From NCBI GenBank assembly GCA_045639905.1, contig JAZUDZ010000037.1:1-8318 (forward strand): a stretch of DNA of 8,318 nt, read 5' to 3'. A program made the position numbers and the translations under genes. This document shows, one piece after another, positions 1-5,202 of this stretch. The notes beneath the pieces are model-generated. The model did no database searches, was not told where the DNA came from, and saw only the letters and a list, made by a program, of their open reading frames with translations. The DNA comes from RGIG426 sp045639905. GTDB taxonomy: Bacteria > Bacillota > Clostridia > Oscillospirales > Acutalibacteraceae. The number at the start of each line of letters is the position of its first letter. Position 1 is the stretch's first letter.

Positions 1-20
1 CCGAAAAAGATAAAGACTGA
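1..20 (+). pseudogene. Last codons of an IS3-family transposase (runs off the left edge)
   Basis: Only the final residues EKDKD and the stop TGA (18-20) are inside the window. The match to the end of the right-copy transposase (EKEKD-stop at 4590-4604 on the - strand), together with the matching downstream sequence, identifies it. Whether the rest of this copy is intact cannot be seen. Confidence 0.6.
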
Positions 21-141
21 AAAATGTCCGATATGTCTACTTTTGAAAAAAGGAATTAGCTAAAAATGTGGACTGTGTCCACTTTTGAAAAAAGAAACTA
101 AAGAAAAATATTTTTTGTGTCTACTTTTCTTGACTGGTACA
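1..141 (+). repeat. 42-bp-period subterminal repeats of the IS (left copy)
   Basis: The motif TGTCYACTT begins at 34, 76 and 118, exactly 42 bp apart, and in the first two cases continues as TTGAAAAA. Positions 1-33 align with the last 33 bases of a preceding unit whose core is off the window. The last unit departs after TGTCTACTTTT into the IS terminus CTTGACTGGTACA. Forty-two bp is four turns of B-DNA, so all cores would sit on one face of the helix. By inference these are binding sites for the transposase or a host factor. Confidence 0.75.
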
Positions 142-164
142 GTCTACTTTTCTTGACTGGTACA
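119..164 (+). repeat. Tandem duplication of the 23-nt IS terminus
   Basis: Positions 119-141 and 142-164 are identical 23-mers, each running from GTCTACTTTT to GACTGGTACA. The right copy has only one such terminus (4469-4491). The second unit could come from slippage, or from a second insertion at the same end followed by loss of everything except its terminus. Confidence 0.9.
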
Positions 165-215
165 CGGATATACTATTTATATTGCGCATTATTGATTATT
201 TTTTGTTTTTTCATC

Positions 216-244
216 TTGCGTATTGTTTGGAGTTGTGCTATAAT
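216..244 (+). promoter_or_regulatory. Promoter of the + strand DUF4143 ATPase gene
   Basis: A perfect -10 box TATAAT (239-244) is preceded by an extended TG (236-237), and a weak -35 TTGCGT (216-221) lies at 17-bp spacing. The start codon follows at 278. The promoter lies outside the IS end, so the gene does not appear to depend on the IS for transcription. Confidence 0.65.
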
Positions 245-277
245 ACAAACTGCGCATCATAGTACGGAGGTGTTGAT

Positions 278-1636
278 ATGGACATTAAGAGGAAAATCTA
301 TTCCAAACTTTGCGACTGGAAAAACACAGCAAACGGAAATAGAGCATTGCTTATTGAGGGGGCTCGCCGAATCGGCAAATCTACCGTCGCTGAAGAATTT
401 GCAAAGAATGAGTATAAGTCATATATCCTTATTGATTTCAATAAAGCTTCAAAAGCTGTTAAAGGTTTGTTTGATGACCTCAATAACCTTGATGTTTTCT
501 TCCAATCATTATCGCTGGAATATAACAAAAGGTTGTACCGTAGAGAAAGTCTGATTATTTTTGACGAAATACAAAAATTTCCGAAAGCCAGAGAAGCCAT
601 AAAATATTTAGTAGCGGACGGTCGGTATGATTTTTTGGAAACAGGTTCTCTTATCTCGATAAAAGAAAATGTTGATGGAATTACAATTCCATCGGAAGAA
701 CGAAAGCTGAAAATGTATCCGCTCGATTTTGAAGAATTTGCCTCCTATCTCGGGGAAGATCTGCTACTTGAATATATCAAAGATTGTTTTGTAAAGAAGA
801 TGCCTCTTGAACGTTCTATGCATCAAAAAGCGTTGCGGCTTTACAAAGAATATATCCTTGTCGGCGGAATGCCTCAGGCGGTTGTGGCATATAAAAACGG
901 AGCCCGTGATTTCACACTTGCTGACATTGAAAAGCGTGATATACTGAATCTATACAGAGATGATATCAAAAAGGCGGCGAAACGGTATAATTCAAAAGTA
1001 TCTGCAGTTTTTGAAAACATTCCCGCATATCTGTCCACACATGAGAAAAAGATTGTTTTGAGCAGCATTGATTCCGGCGCAACTTTCGATAAATACGATG
1101 AACCGCTTTTTTGGCTTGATGACTCCATGATATGCAATCTTTGCTATAAGTGCAATGATCCCAATGTCGGTTTTTCGCTCAATAAAAATGAGTCCGAGGT
1201 AAAGTGTTATCTCGGCGATACCGGACTATTGGTCAGCCTTGCTTTCAGTGAAAATGAACTTGCCGAAGAAAATTTGTATAAGCAGATTATGGGCGGCAGG
1301 CTTTCAATCAATCAAGGAATGATTTACGAAAATGCAATTGCGCAGATGGTAACGGCAAAAGAGAAAAAACTGTATTTCTATTCGCGGTATAACACGGAAA
1401 AGCACCGAAATGACATAGAGATCGATTTTCTGCTTTCAAACGAGAGTAAAACGAAATTCAAAATAATGCCGATTGAAGTGAAATCATCTCAAAATTATTC
1501 GGCAATATCGCTCGGAAAGTTTAACAATATTTACAAAAACAGAATAGGCGAATCGTATATCATTCATCCTAAAAATCTGTCTATTTCCGATGGCATTATC
1601 AAAATTCCACCATATATGTTTTTTGCCGCATTTTGA
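278..1636 (+). CDS. AAA_14/DUF4143-type ATP-binding protein
   Basis: This 452-residue protein has the architecture of DUF4143 ATPases. A P-loop NTPase domain is followed by a C-terminal region with a PD-(D/E)XK-nuclease-like core. The Walker A motif GARRIGKS is at residues 28-35, Walker B LIIFDEIQ at 92-99, and the ETGS segment typical of these ATPases at 121-124. The family signature GGMPQAV is at 196-202. Near the C-terminus, E351, EID (381-383) and EVK (400-402) fit the E/D-x-ExK pattern of the nuclease-like fold. No signal peptide or membrane segment is seen, so it is probably cytoplasmic. The start is supported by GGAGGTG at 266-272, five bases before ATG. It is paralogous to, and convergent with, the ATPase at 2966-4327. 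Family members are common in bacteria and archaea and mostly lack a proven role, so the physiological function is unknown. Confidence 0.9.
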   Translation: MDIKRKIYSKLCDWKNTANGNRALLIEGARRIGKSTVAEEFAKNEYKSYILIDFNKASKAVKGLFDDLNNLDVFFQSLSLEYNKRLYRRESLIIFDEIQKFPKAREAIKYLVADGRYDFLETGSLISIKENVDGITIPSEERKLKMYPLDFEEFASYLGEDLLLEYIKDCFVKKMPLERSMHQKALRLYKEYILVGGMPQAVVAYKNGARDFTLADIEKRDILNLYRDDIKKAAKRYNSKVSAVFENIPAYLSTHEKKIVLSSIDSGATFDKYDEPLFWLDDSMICNLCYKCNDPNVGFSLNKNESEVKCYLGDTGLLVSLAFSENELAEENLYKQIMGGRLSINQGMIYENAIAQMVTAKEKKLYFYSRYNTEKHRNDIEIDFLLSNESKTKFKIMPIEVKSSQNYSAISLGKFNNIYKNRIGESYIIHPKNLSISDGIIKIPPYMFFAAF

Positions 1637-1643
1637 AATGTTG

Positions 1644-1845
1644 TGCCCCCGAAAGCAAAATTTATCACATTAGAGCGACAAAGTGATGATGGCATAGCAA
1701 ACGGACTCGAGGTACAAATGTAAATCGCGGACGAATCGTCCTAATCCGACACGTATTGACCAGTAAGAGCCTAAAAGCGCCCGTATGGTCGCGAAGTAGA
1801 TAACGGATTTGACTAAACAGGCACAAACACTATATTTCGGGGGCA
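1644..1845. repeat. 202-bp element with 11-bp inverted ends (MITE-like candidate)
   Basis: TGCCCCCGAAA at 1644-1654 is perfectly inverted as TTTCGGGGGCA at 1835-1845. The interior contains further pairable segments, such as AATCCG (about 1744) with CGGATT (about 1804) and GACC with GGTC nested inside. Its base composition is richer in G and C than the genes around it. It begins 7 bp after the stop of the ATPase at 278-1636 and ends 15 bp before the shared terminator at 1861-1897, so without it that gene would end about 20 bp from a normal terminator. This suggests a later insertion, but no clear target duplication is visible (TTG on the left, TCG on the right). A structured non-coding RNA is an alternative. 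A 58-codon open frame on the - strand inside it has no ribosome binding site. Confidence 0.5.
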
Positions 1846-1860
1846 TCGAACGCACGGATG

Positions 1861-1897
1861 AAAACAACCTTCTCCAAAAAATGAAGAAGGTTGTTTT
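1861..1897. terminator. Bidirectional Rho-independent terminator
   Basis: A 13-bp perfect stem, AAAACAACCTTCT (1861-1873) with AGAAGGTTGTTTT (1885-1897), encloses an 11-nt loop. A-runs and T-runs flank it on both sides. It lies between the convergent ATPase gene (stop 1636) and the - strand unknown gene (stop 1899) and would serve both. Confidence 0.85.
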
Positions 1898-1898
1898 T

Positions 1899-2930
1899 CT
1901 ATTCGTCCAATAATGTGATCCCCATTTGTGCCAGTTGCTTTTCAATTTCATCTCTGTCCATTTCACCGCTTGCGAACATCTTTTTCATATTCGGACCCAT
2001 TGAAATGGTACTCGGTATTTTGTGTGCCGACTTTTTGAAAAGTTCATCCGGACTCCAACCGCAATTCAGCCATAGATTACTCTTATTGTTTAGCCCCATA
2101 AACAATTCGGAAAATCGCTCAAATTGCATTTCGGACAGTTCAACACCGAAATCCTCATTCAAAAAGTCGACAAGAAATTCCATTTCCTGTGCAGGACTTT
2201 CCTTCTCAAATACTCCGCCGGTCATAATATATTCTTCGATTCTTTGCAGTATTTTTTCGGATGCCGGAATATTAAAAGTTTCAAGCAATTTTTGCTTTTT
2301 GGATTCACTCTTAAAGTATTCAAGCTCAAATTTTTCATTCTGTGTATAGAAAATGCACTCTGCCAAGCACTTGCCTTTGACGGGGAAGCCGCTTAAATCC
2401 GTCAACTCACCGTTAGGCTTTCCGTCGTAATCTTTGCTGACACCGGTGGTTTTTAAATTACCGATAAACGATTTCATATCGTTGCCGTGTGGTGTCAAAT
2501 AAAAACGATCTTCAGTAAAGCTTTCAAAAATCTTTTTCTCAGGGATATAATACGGTTTGTCTCCTTGACGGTCAACCGTAGCATAAATATAAATAAATCT
2601 GTTATATCCGGACAGAACCAATTTGTTGTTGACAATAATGCGATATAAAGGATCAGCGTTTTCTTCGCTGTATATCTCATTTTGTTCGTATATCGAATAA
2701 GGAAGATTTCCTTCTCGTTGAACAATGCCCGAGAAAGCAACAAAGTCCTTTTTGTGAACGGCAATCCCTTCATAATGTATAAAAATCTCCCAGGCATCTC
2801 TTATGGGGAGCACGCCATACAAATTGGAAAAGCAAAGAAAATATTGGTGGAGCAGATCAATTTTGTTTTGCGAAAGCCCCAATTCTGCGTATTTCTTTTC
2901 AAGTGTTTTTTGCGATAACGGTTTTAACAT
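1899..2930 (-). CDS. Uncharacterised protein, second gene of the ATPase operon
   Basis: I do not recognise a firm family for this protein of about 343 residues. It is hydrophilic and soluble-looking, with no signal peptide or membrane span. The middle holds aromatic-rich strands (GYNRFIYIYATVD). The C-terminal third has a helical, acidic stretch leading to a W-x-N-x-GWSPDELF segment, which faintly resembles segments in Firmicute proteins of the SEC-C/YecA type, but the CxCxSGxxxKxC zinc motif is absent. The ATG at 2928-2930 is preferred because a strong site, GAGGTG (2935-2940), lies five bases before it. An upstream GTG at 2967-2969 would overlap the previous stop as GTGA and add 13 residues, and it has no comparable site. 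The gene follows the DUF4143 ATPase by 35 bp in the same orientation and is almost certainly co-transcribed with it, so the two may act together. It ends at the shared terminator. Confidence 0.8.
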   Translation of the reverse strand: MLKPLSQKTLEKKYAELGLSQNKIDLLHQYFLCFSNLYGVLPIRDAWEIFIHYEGIAVHKKDFVAFSGIVQREGNLPYSIYEQNEIYSEENADPLYRIIVNNKLVLSGYNRFIYIYATVDRQGDKPYYIPEKKIFESFTEDRFYLTPHGNDMKSFIGNLKTTGVSKDYDGKPNGELTDLSGFPVKGKCLAECIFYTQNEKFELEYFKSESKKQKLLETFNIPASEKILQRIEEYIMTGGVFEKESPAQEMEFLVDFLNEDFGVELSEMQFERFSELFMGLNNKSNLWLNCGWSPDELFKKSAHKIPSTISMGPNMKKMFASGEMDRDEIEKQLAQMGITLLDE

Positions 2931-2965
2931 ATTGCACCTCGTATTTTGTTTGTCAGATTTGCCGT

Positions 2966-4327
2966 TCACACCGTGATTTTTCCATCGGCAAGGTCTTTTG
3001 CGGCAAACGGGAAAAAGTAAAACGGAAGTGTCAGCAGTTTTTGCCCTGCATCATAACCGTAATTGTTTTTTGAAACCTTGATGGCAAATTCGAATTTGTT
3101 GTGATTGGCAAACTTTTCGAGTGAGTTCAACGTACCTCTTCCTTTTTTTACATCGATTGGATAAAGCTTATTATCGGATTCGATGACAAATTCAAGCTCG
3201 GCAGACGATTTGCCACGCCAATAGAACAGTTTATTGCCTTTTGCAATCAATTCATCGGCAACGAAGTTTTCAAAGAATATGCCGGAAAGGGTATTTTCTC
3301 TTTCATTTGAAACAAACGAAGCGGCGTTGATTCCGCTCTGATAAGAGAACATTCCGATATCACCGAGAAATAAACGGAAATTGCTTTCATTATCCTGCAT
3401 AAGCGGCATGGTGATATGCTCTTTCAGTTGAAACGACTGATTAACAACATGCGCCAGTGTAAGCCACTGAATGGAGGTGGCATAGTCTCTTGTTCGGCTG
3501 TTTTCTTCCACAAGTCCGGGCGAGAAATTCTTGGATTCCTTGTTAAGTTCCTTGTAAATATTCTGGTACAATGTGCGAGAACGAAGTACCGCCTCCGGGC
3601 TTGCCTGATACAGTTCCATATCGGAGAGGTAATTGTCATAAAGCGTCTTGAGAATTTCTCTTGACTCAAGAAGATCTCCGTCGTCGATATAGGCTTCGAC
3701 CGCTTCGGGCATACCGCCAATCAGCAGATACTTGTAAATCTGCTCCATAGCCATTTCATGAAAACTCTGTTCAAGCGGCTTTTTCTTTTCGTATGCTTCT
3801 TTGATCTTGTTGTAAAGCATAGGGTTGGCGTTCATCAAAAACTCATCAAAGGTCATCGGGTAGACCGTGATTTGATTGATCTTCCCGACGGGGAACAGGA
3901 ATTTATCCTTTTTGCCTACGCCTCTTTTGTTGCTTTCTCTTTGAATTTTGATGCGCACCATAGAGCCGGTGGCAATCACGGGAATCTGCCTGAAATCCTG
4001 GCAGAAATATTTGAGCGATGAAACAATGTTCGGGCATTCCTGCACTTCATCGAAAATCAGAAGCGTGTTTTCGGTGATTTTCTTGCCGAAAAACAGAGAA
4101 ATATATTCCATGATTTTTCCTGCATTGGCAGTGCCGGTGCAGAAATCGCGGACCTCATCCTCTTTTTTGAAATCCACATAAATATAGTTTTTGTTATAGT
4201 AGGTTTCGGCAAAAATATCTTTGATAAGGAAAGTTTTGCCGACCTGACGCGCACCCCAAACAATCAACGGCTTTTTCCGTTTGTTGTTATTCCACTCTAT
4301 CAAGTCTTGCAGTGCATTTCGCTCCAT
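2966..4327 (-). CDS. AAA_14/DUF4143-type ATP-binding protein (second paralogue)
   Basis: This 453-residue P-loop ATPase is close in length and plan to the one at 278-1636 but clearly diverged from it. Walker A GARQVGKT is at residues 25-32, Walker B LLIFDEVQ at 89-96 and ATGS at 119-122. The family segment YPMTFDEF is at 156-163 and IGGMPEAV at 203-210. The C-terminal nuclease-like region has FFENFVADEL (351-360), AELEF (376-380) and IDVKKG (391-396). The usual D and E positions are swapped for E379 and D392, and K394 is kept, so activity as a nuclease is uncertain. It is probably cytoplasmic. The start is supported by GGAGGTG upstream of ATG, the same site used by the other ATPase. It is the first gene of a two-gene operon with the unknown protein downstream. 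A role in defence, toxin control or DNA handling is possible but not shown by the sequence. Confidence 0.9.
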   Translation of the reverse strand: MERNALQDLIEWNNNKRKKPLIVWGARQVGKTFLIKDIFAETYYNKNYIYVDFKKEDEVRDFCTGTANAGKIMEYISLFFGKKITENTLLIFDEVQECPNIVSSLKYFCQDFRQIPVIATGSMVRIKIQRESNKRGVGKKDKFLFPVGKINQITVYPMTFDEFLMNANPMLYNKIKEAYEKKKPLEQSFHEMAMEQIYKYLLIGGMPEAVEAYIDDGDLLESREILKTLYDNYLSDMELYQASPEAVLRSRTLYQNIYKELNKESKNFSPGLVEENSRTRDYATSIQWLTLAHVVNQSFQLKEHITMPLMQDNESNFRLFLGDIGMFSYQSGINAASFVSNERENTLSGIFFENFVADELIAKGNKLFYWRGKSSAELEFVIESDNKLYPIDVKKGRGTLNSLEKFANHNKFEFAIKVSKNNYGYDAGQKLLTLPFYFFPFAAKDLADGKITV

Positions 4328-4357
4328 ACCGGCACCTCCGATGTTATTATTGGCATC

Positions 4358-4386
4358 ATTATATTATAACTTTCACGAATTTGCAA
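4358..4386 (-). promoter_or_regulatory. Promoter of the - strand ATPase operon
   Basis: On the - strand a -35 TTGCAA (4381-4386) and a perfect -10 TATAAT (4358-4363) are separated by 17 bp. A second overlapping TATAAT lies at 4363-4368. The start codon is at 4327. The promoter lies inside the IS brackets and is independent of the IS end at 4469. Confidence 0.7.
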
Positions 4387-4468
4387 GTGTTGAATGATAT
4401 TATTTGCACGAATTTAGATATTATTACGTCTATTGTTCTCACATGATTTGAGATTAGTATGGCCATAT

Positions 4469-4618
4469 TGTACCAGTCAAGAAAAGTAGACACAAAAAAT
4501 ATTTTTCTTTAGTTTCTTTTTTCAAAAGTGGACATGAGCCACTTTTTTTAATGATTTGATTTTTCAAAAGTAGACATATCAGACATTTTTCAATCTTTTT
4601 CTTTTTCAGAAGTGGACA
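4469..4618 (-). repeat. 42-bp-period subterminal repeats of the IS (right copy)
   Basis: AAGTRGACA (reverse of TGTCYACTT) occurs at 4484-4492, 4526-4534, 4568-4576 and 4610-4618, each step exactly 42 bp. The cores at 4526 and 4568 extend to the 17-mer TGTCYACTTTTGAAAAA on the - strand, and the one at 4610 differs by one base. The unit farthest from the terminus lies within the last transposase codons (VSTSEKEKD), so coding sequence is kept in register with the array. The array finishes in the 24-nt terminus. Confidence 0.85.
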
Positions 4619-4934
4619 CGGTTTCCAACCCCCTTGATTTTATGCGCTTCTGAACGAATTTCGGCTCCTCACTCAAAACCCGGTTCGCAAAAGTGTCCTT
4701 CCTTTCGATTTCTCCCTTGAAAAATCTCTTCCGGTAATTCACTGGTGTATCGTAGTTCAACGCGTCGCAGGGTCTCTGATTGTTGTAGTAGTCCACATAC
4801 CGCGTCATGGCCTCTTTGAAACTTTCGCGACTTCTGCACTCGTCTATCCTGAAATCAATCAGCAGTTCTTCCTTGATCCATCCATTCAAAGCTTCGTTTA
4901 CAGGGTTATCTGTTGGCTTTCCTGCTCTGGACAT
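4590..4934 (-). pseudogene. IS3-family transposase (OrfB) C-terminal fragment
   Basis: The 114 residues correspond to the end of an rve-type DDE transposase, a family in which the full protein is roughly 270-300 residues. The catalytic glutamate is E14 in DNPVNEALNGWIKEE, with the characteristic lysine seven residues later (K21). It is followed by the usual YVDYYNNQRP segment and TPVNYRKRF. The two catalytic aspartates are absent. The in-frame sequence upstream (TNIIHS) still looks genuine, but the frame soon becomes unrelated and meets TAA at 4992-4994. The ATG at 4934 is therefore just an internal methionine, and the fragment cannot catalyse transposition. Confidence 0.85.
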
Positions 4935-5000
4935 GCTGTGAATGATGTTGGTAAGTGTCCAAAAGAGAAAAATCGCGTAAATTGTCGAAAATTATCGCAA

Positions 5001-5041
5001 AAAAACAAAAAACGGGCGTAAGCGCTACGCCTACAGCCCGT
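5001..5041 (-). terminator. Second, distal terminator after tRNA-Pro
   Basis: On the - strand ACGGGC (5041-5036) pairs with GCCCGT (5017-5012), and an inner stem GGCGTA/TACGCC can form. The stem is followed by a T-rich tract of the form TTTTTGTTTTTTT. It is a strong intrinsic terminator for transcription arriving from the tRNA side. Confidence 0.7.
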
Positions 5042-5085
5042 AAAAAGAAGAAGGGTACACACAACTGAAGTCAGTTATGTGTACC
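5041..5085 (-). terminator. Terminator immediately downstream of tRNA-Pro
   Basis: GGTACACATAACTG and CAGTTGTGTGTACC (5085-5054 on the - strand) form a stem of about 13-14 bp with one G-U pair and a short loop. It is followed by CTTCTTCTTTTTA. It begins 4 nt after the tRNA CCA end. Confidence 0.75.
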
Positions 5086-5089
5086 GCAA

Positions 5090-5165
5090 TGGTCGGAGTG
5101 ACAGGATTCGAACCTGCGGCATCTTGCTCCCAAAGCAAGCGCGCTACCAACTGCGCTACACCCCG
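5090..5165 (-). tRNA. tRNA-Pro (anticodon TGG)
   Basis: The 76-nt cloverleaf on the - strand starts with CGGGGTG, which pairs with CACTCCG through one G-U pair. The discriminator A and an encoded CCA follow at 5090-5092. The D arm begins TAGCGCAG. The anticodon stem CTTGC/GCAAG encloses the loop TTTGGGA, with anticodon TGG at 5130-5132 (read on the - strand). The T loop GGTTCGAATCC is standard. This tRNA decodes CCN proline codons. It lies 35 bp after the UPF0210 gene with no obvious promoter of its own, and marks the border with the accessory region. Confidence 0.97.
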
Positions 5166-5170
5166 ATATG

Positions 5171-5202
5171 AAAGGTCCGATTTTCGGACCTTTATTTTTT
5201 TT
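5171..5202 (+). terminator. Hairpin with T-tract between tRNA-Pro and the UPF0210 gene
   Basis: AAAGGTCCGA (5171-5180) and TCGGACCTTT (5184-5193) form a perfect 10-bp stem with a 3-nt loop. On the + strand it is followed by ATTTTTTTT, the textbook layout. On the - strand, in which both neighbours are transcribed, only TTT follows before the tRNA begins six bases later. It may work both ways, but the stronger direction faces away from the genes. Confidence 0.65.

Larger units (their letters stand above)
1..164 (+). mobile_element. Right-hand end of an IS3-family element (left copy)
   Basis: This is the 3' end of an insertion sequence whose transposase lies off the left edge. It is the reverse complement of the segment at 4469-4618. 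From about position 75 to 141 the two copies appear identical, while 1-75 differs at scattered bases, so they are related but not the same copy. The terminal sequence ends in ...CTTGACTGGTACA at 141, the mirror of TGTACCAGTCAAG... at 4469. The last 23 nt are repeated once more at 142-164. The two ends face each other across the ATPase module, as the inner ends of a composite transposon in inverted arrangement would. The family assignment comes from the transposase remnant at 4590-4934. Confidence 0.75.
4469..4946 (-). mobile_element. IS3-family element remnant (right copy, 5' truncated)
   Basis: The element reads on the - strand from a truncated transposase (4934-4590) to the terminus TGTACCAGTCAAG... 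at 4469. Homology to a transposase is believable up to about 4946. Beyond it the in-frame translation stops resembling one and hits TAA at 4992-4994, so the 5' part and the other inverted end are missing. The three intact 42-bp units and the terminus match the left copy at 1-141. The exact upstream breakpoint is uncertain. Confidence 0.75.

Noticed and set aside
117..554. Open frame beginning in the IS end and overlapping the first ATPase
   Set aside because: It has no ribosome binding site, spans the IS terminus and promoter, and overlaps a clear P-loop gene in another frame.
1670..1846. Small - strand open frame inside the 202-bp element (MPPKYSV...)
   Set aside because: It has no ribosome binding site, an odd composition rich in C, W and Y, and its start codon overlaps the inverted repeat. 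The openness is likely chance.
1640..1860. + strand frame through the 202-bp element that reads sensibly apart from several TAA/TGA stops, suggesting recoding or a decayed gene
   Set aside because: Five or more stops occur in under 200 bp and no family is recognisable. The mirrored - strand frame explains the appearance.
2931..2969. GTG start of the unknown protein overlapping the ATPase stop (GTGA)
   Set aside because: The downstream ATG at 2930 has a strong GAGGTG site at ideal distance, and the GTG does not.
4469..4618. CRISPR array, because of regularly spaced repeats
   Set aside because: The cores are only 9-17 bp, the intervals are AT-rich and similar to one another rather than unique, and the first unit is coding. 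It is an IS end, found twice.
5090..5165. tRNA-Pro as attachment site of an integrative element
   Set aside because: No second copy of the tRNA 3' end is seen in the window and no integrase is present. The accessory DNA begins beyond the terminators, with an IS.
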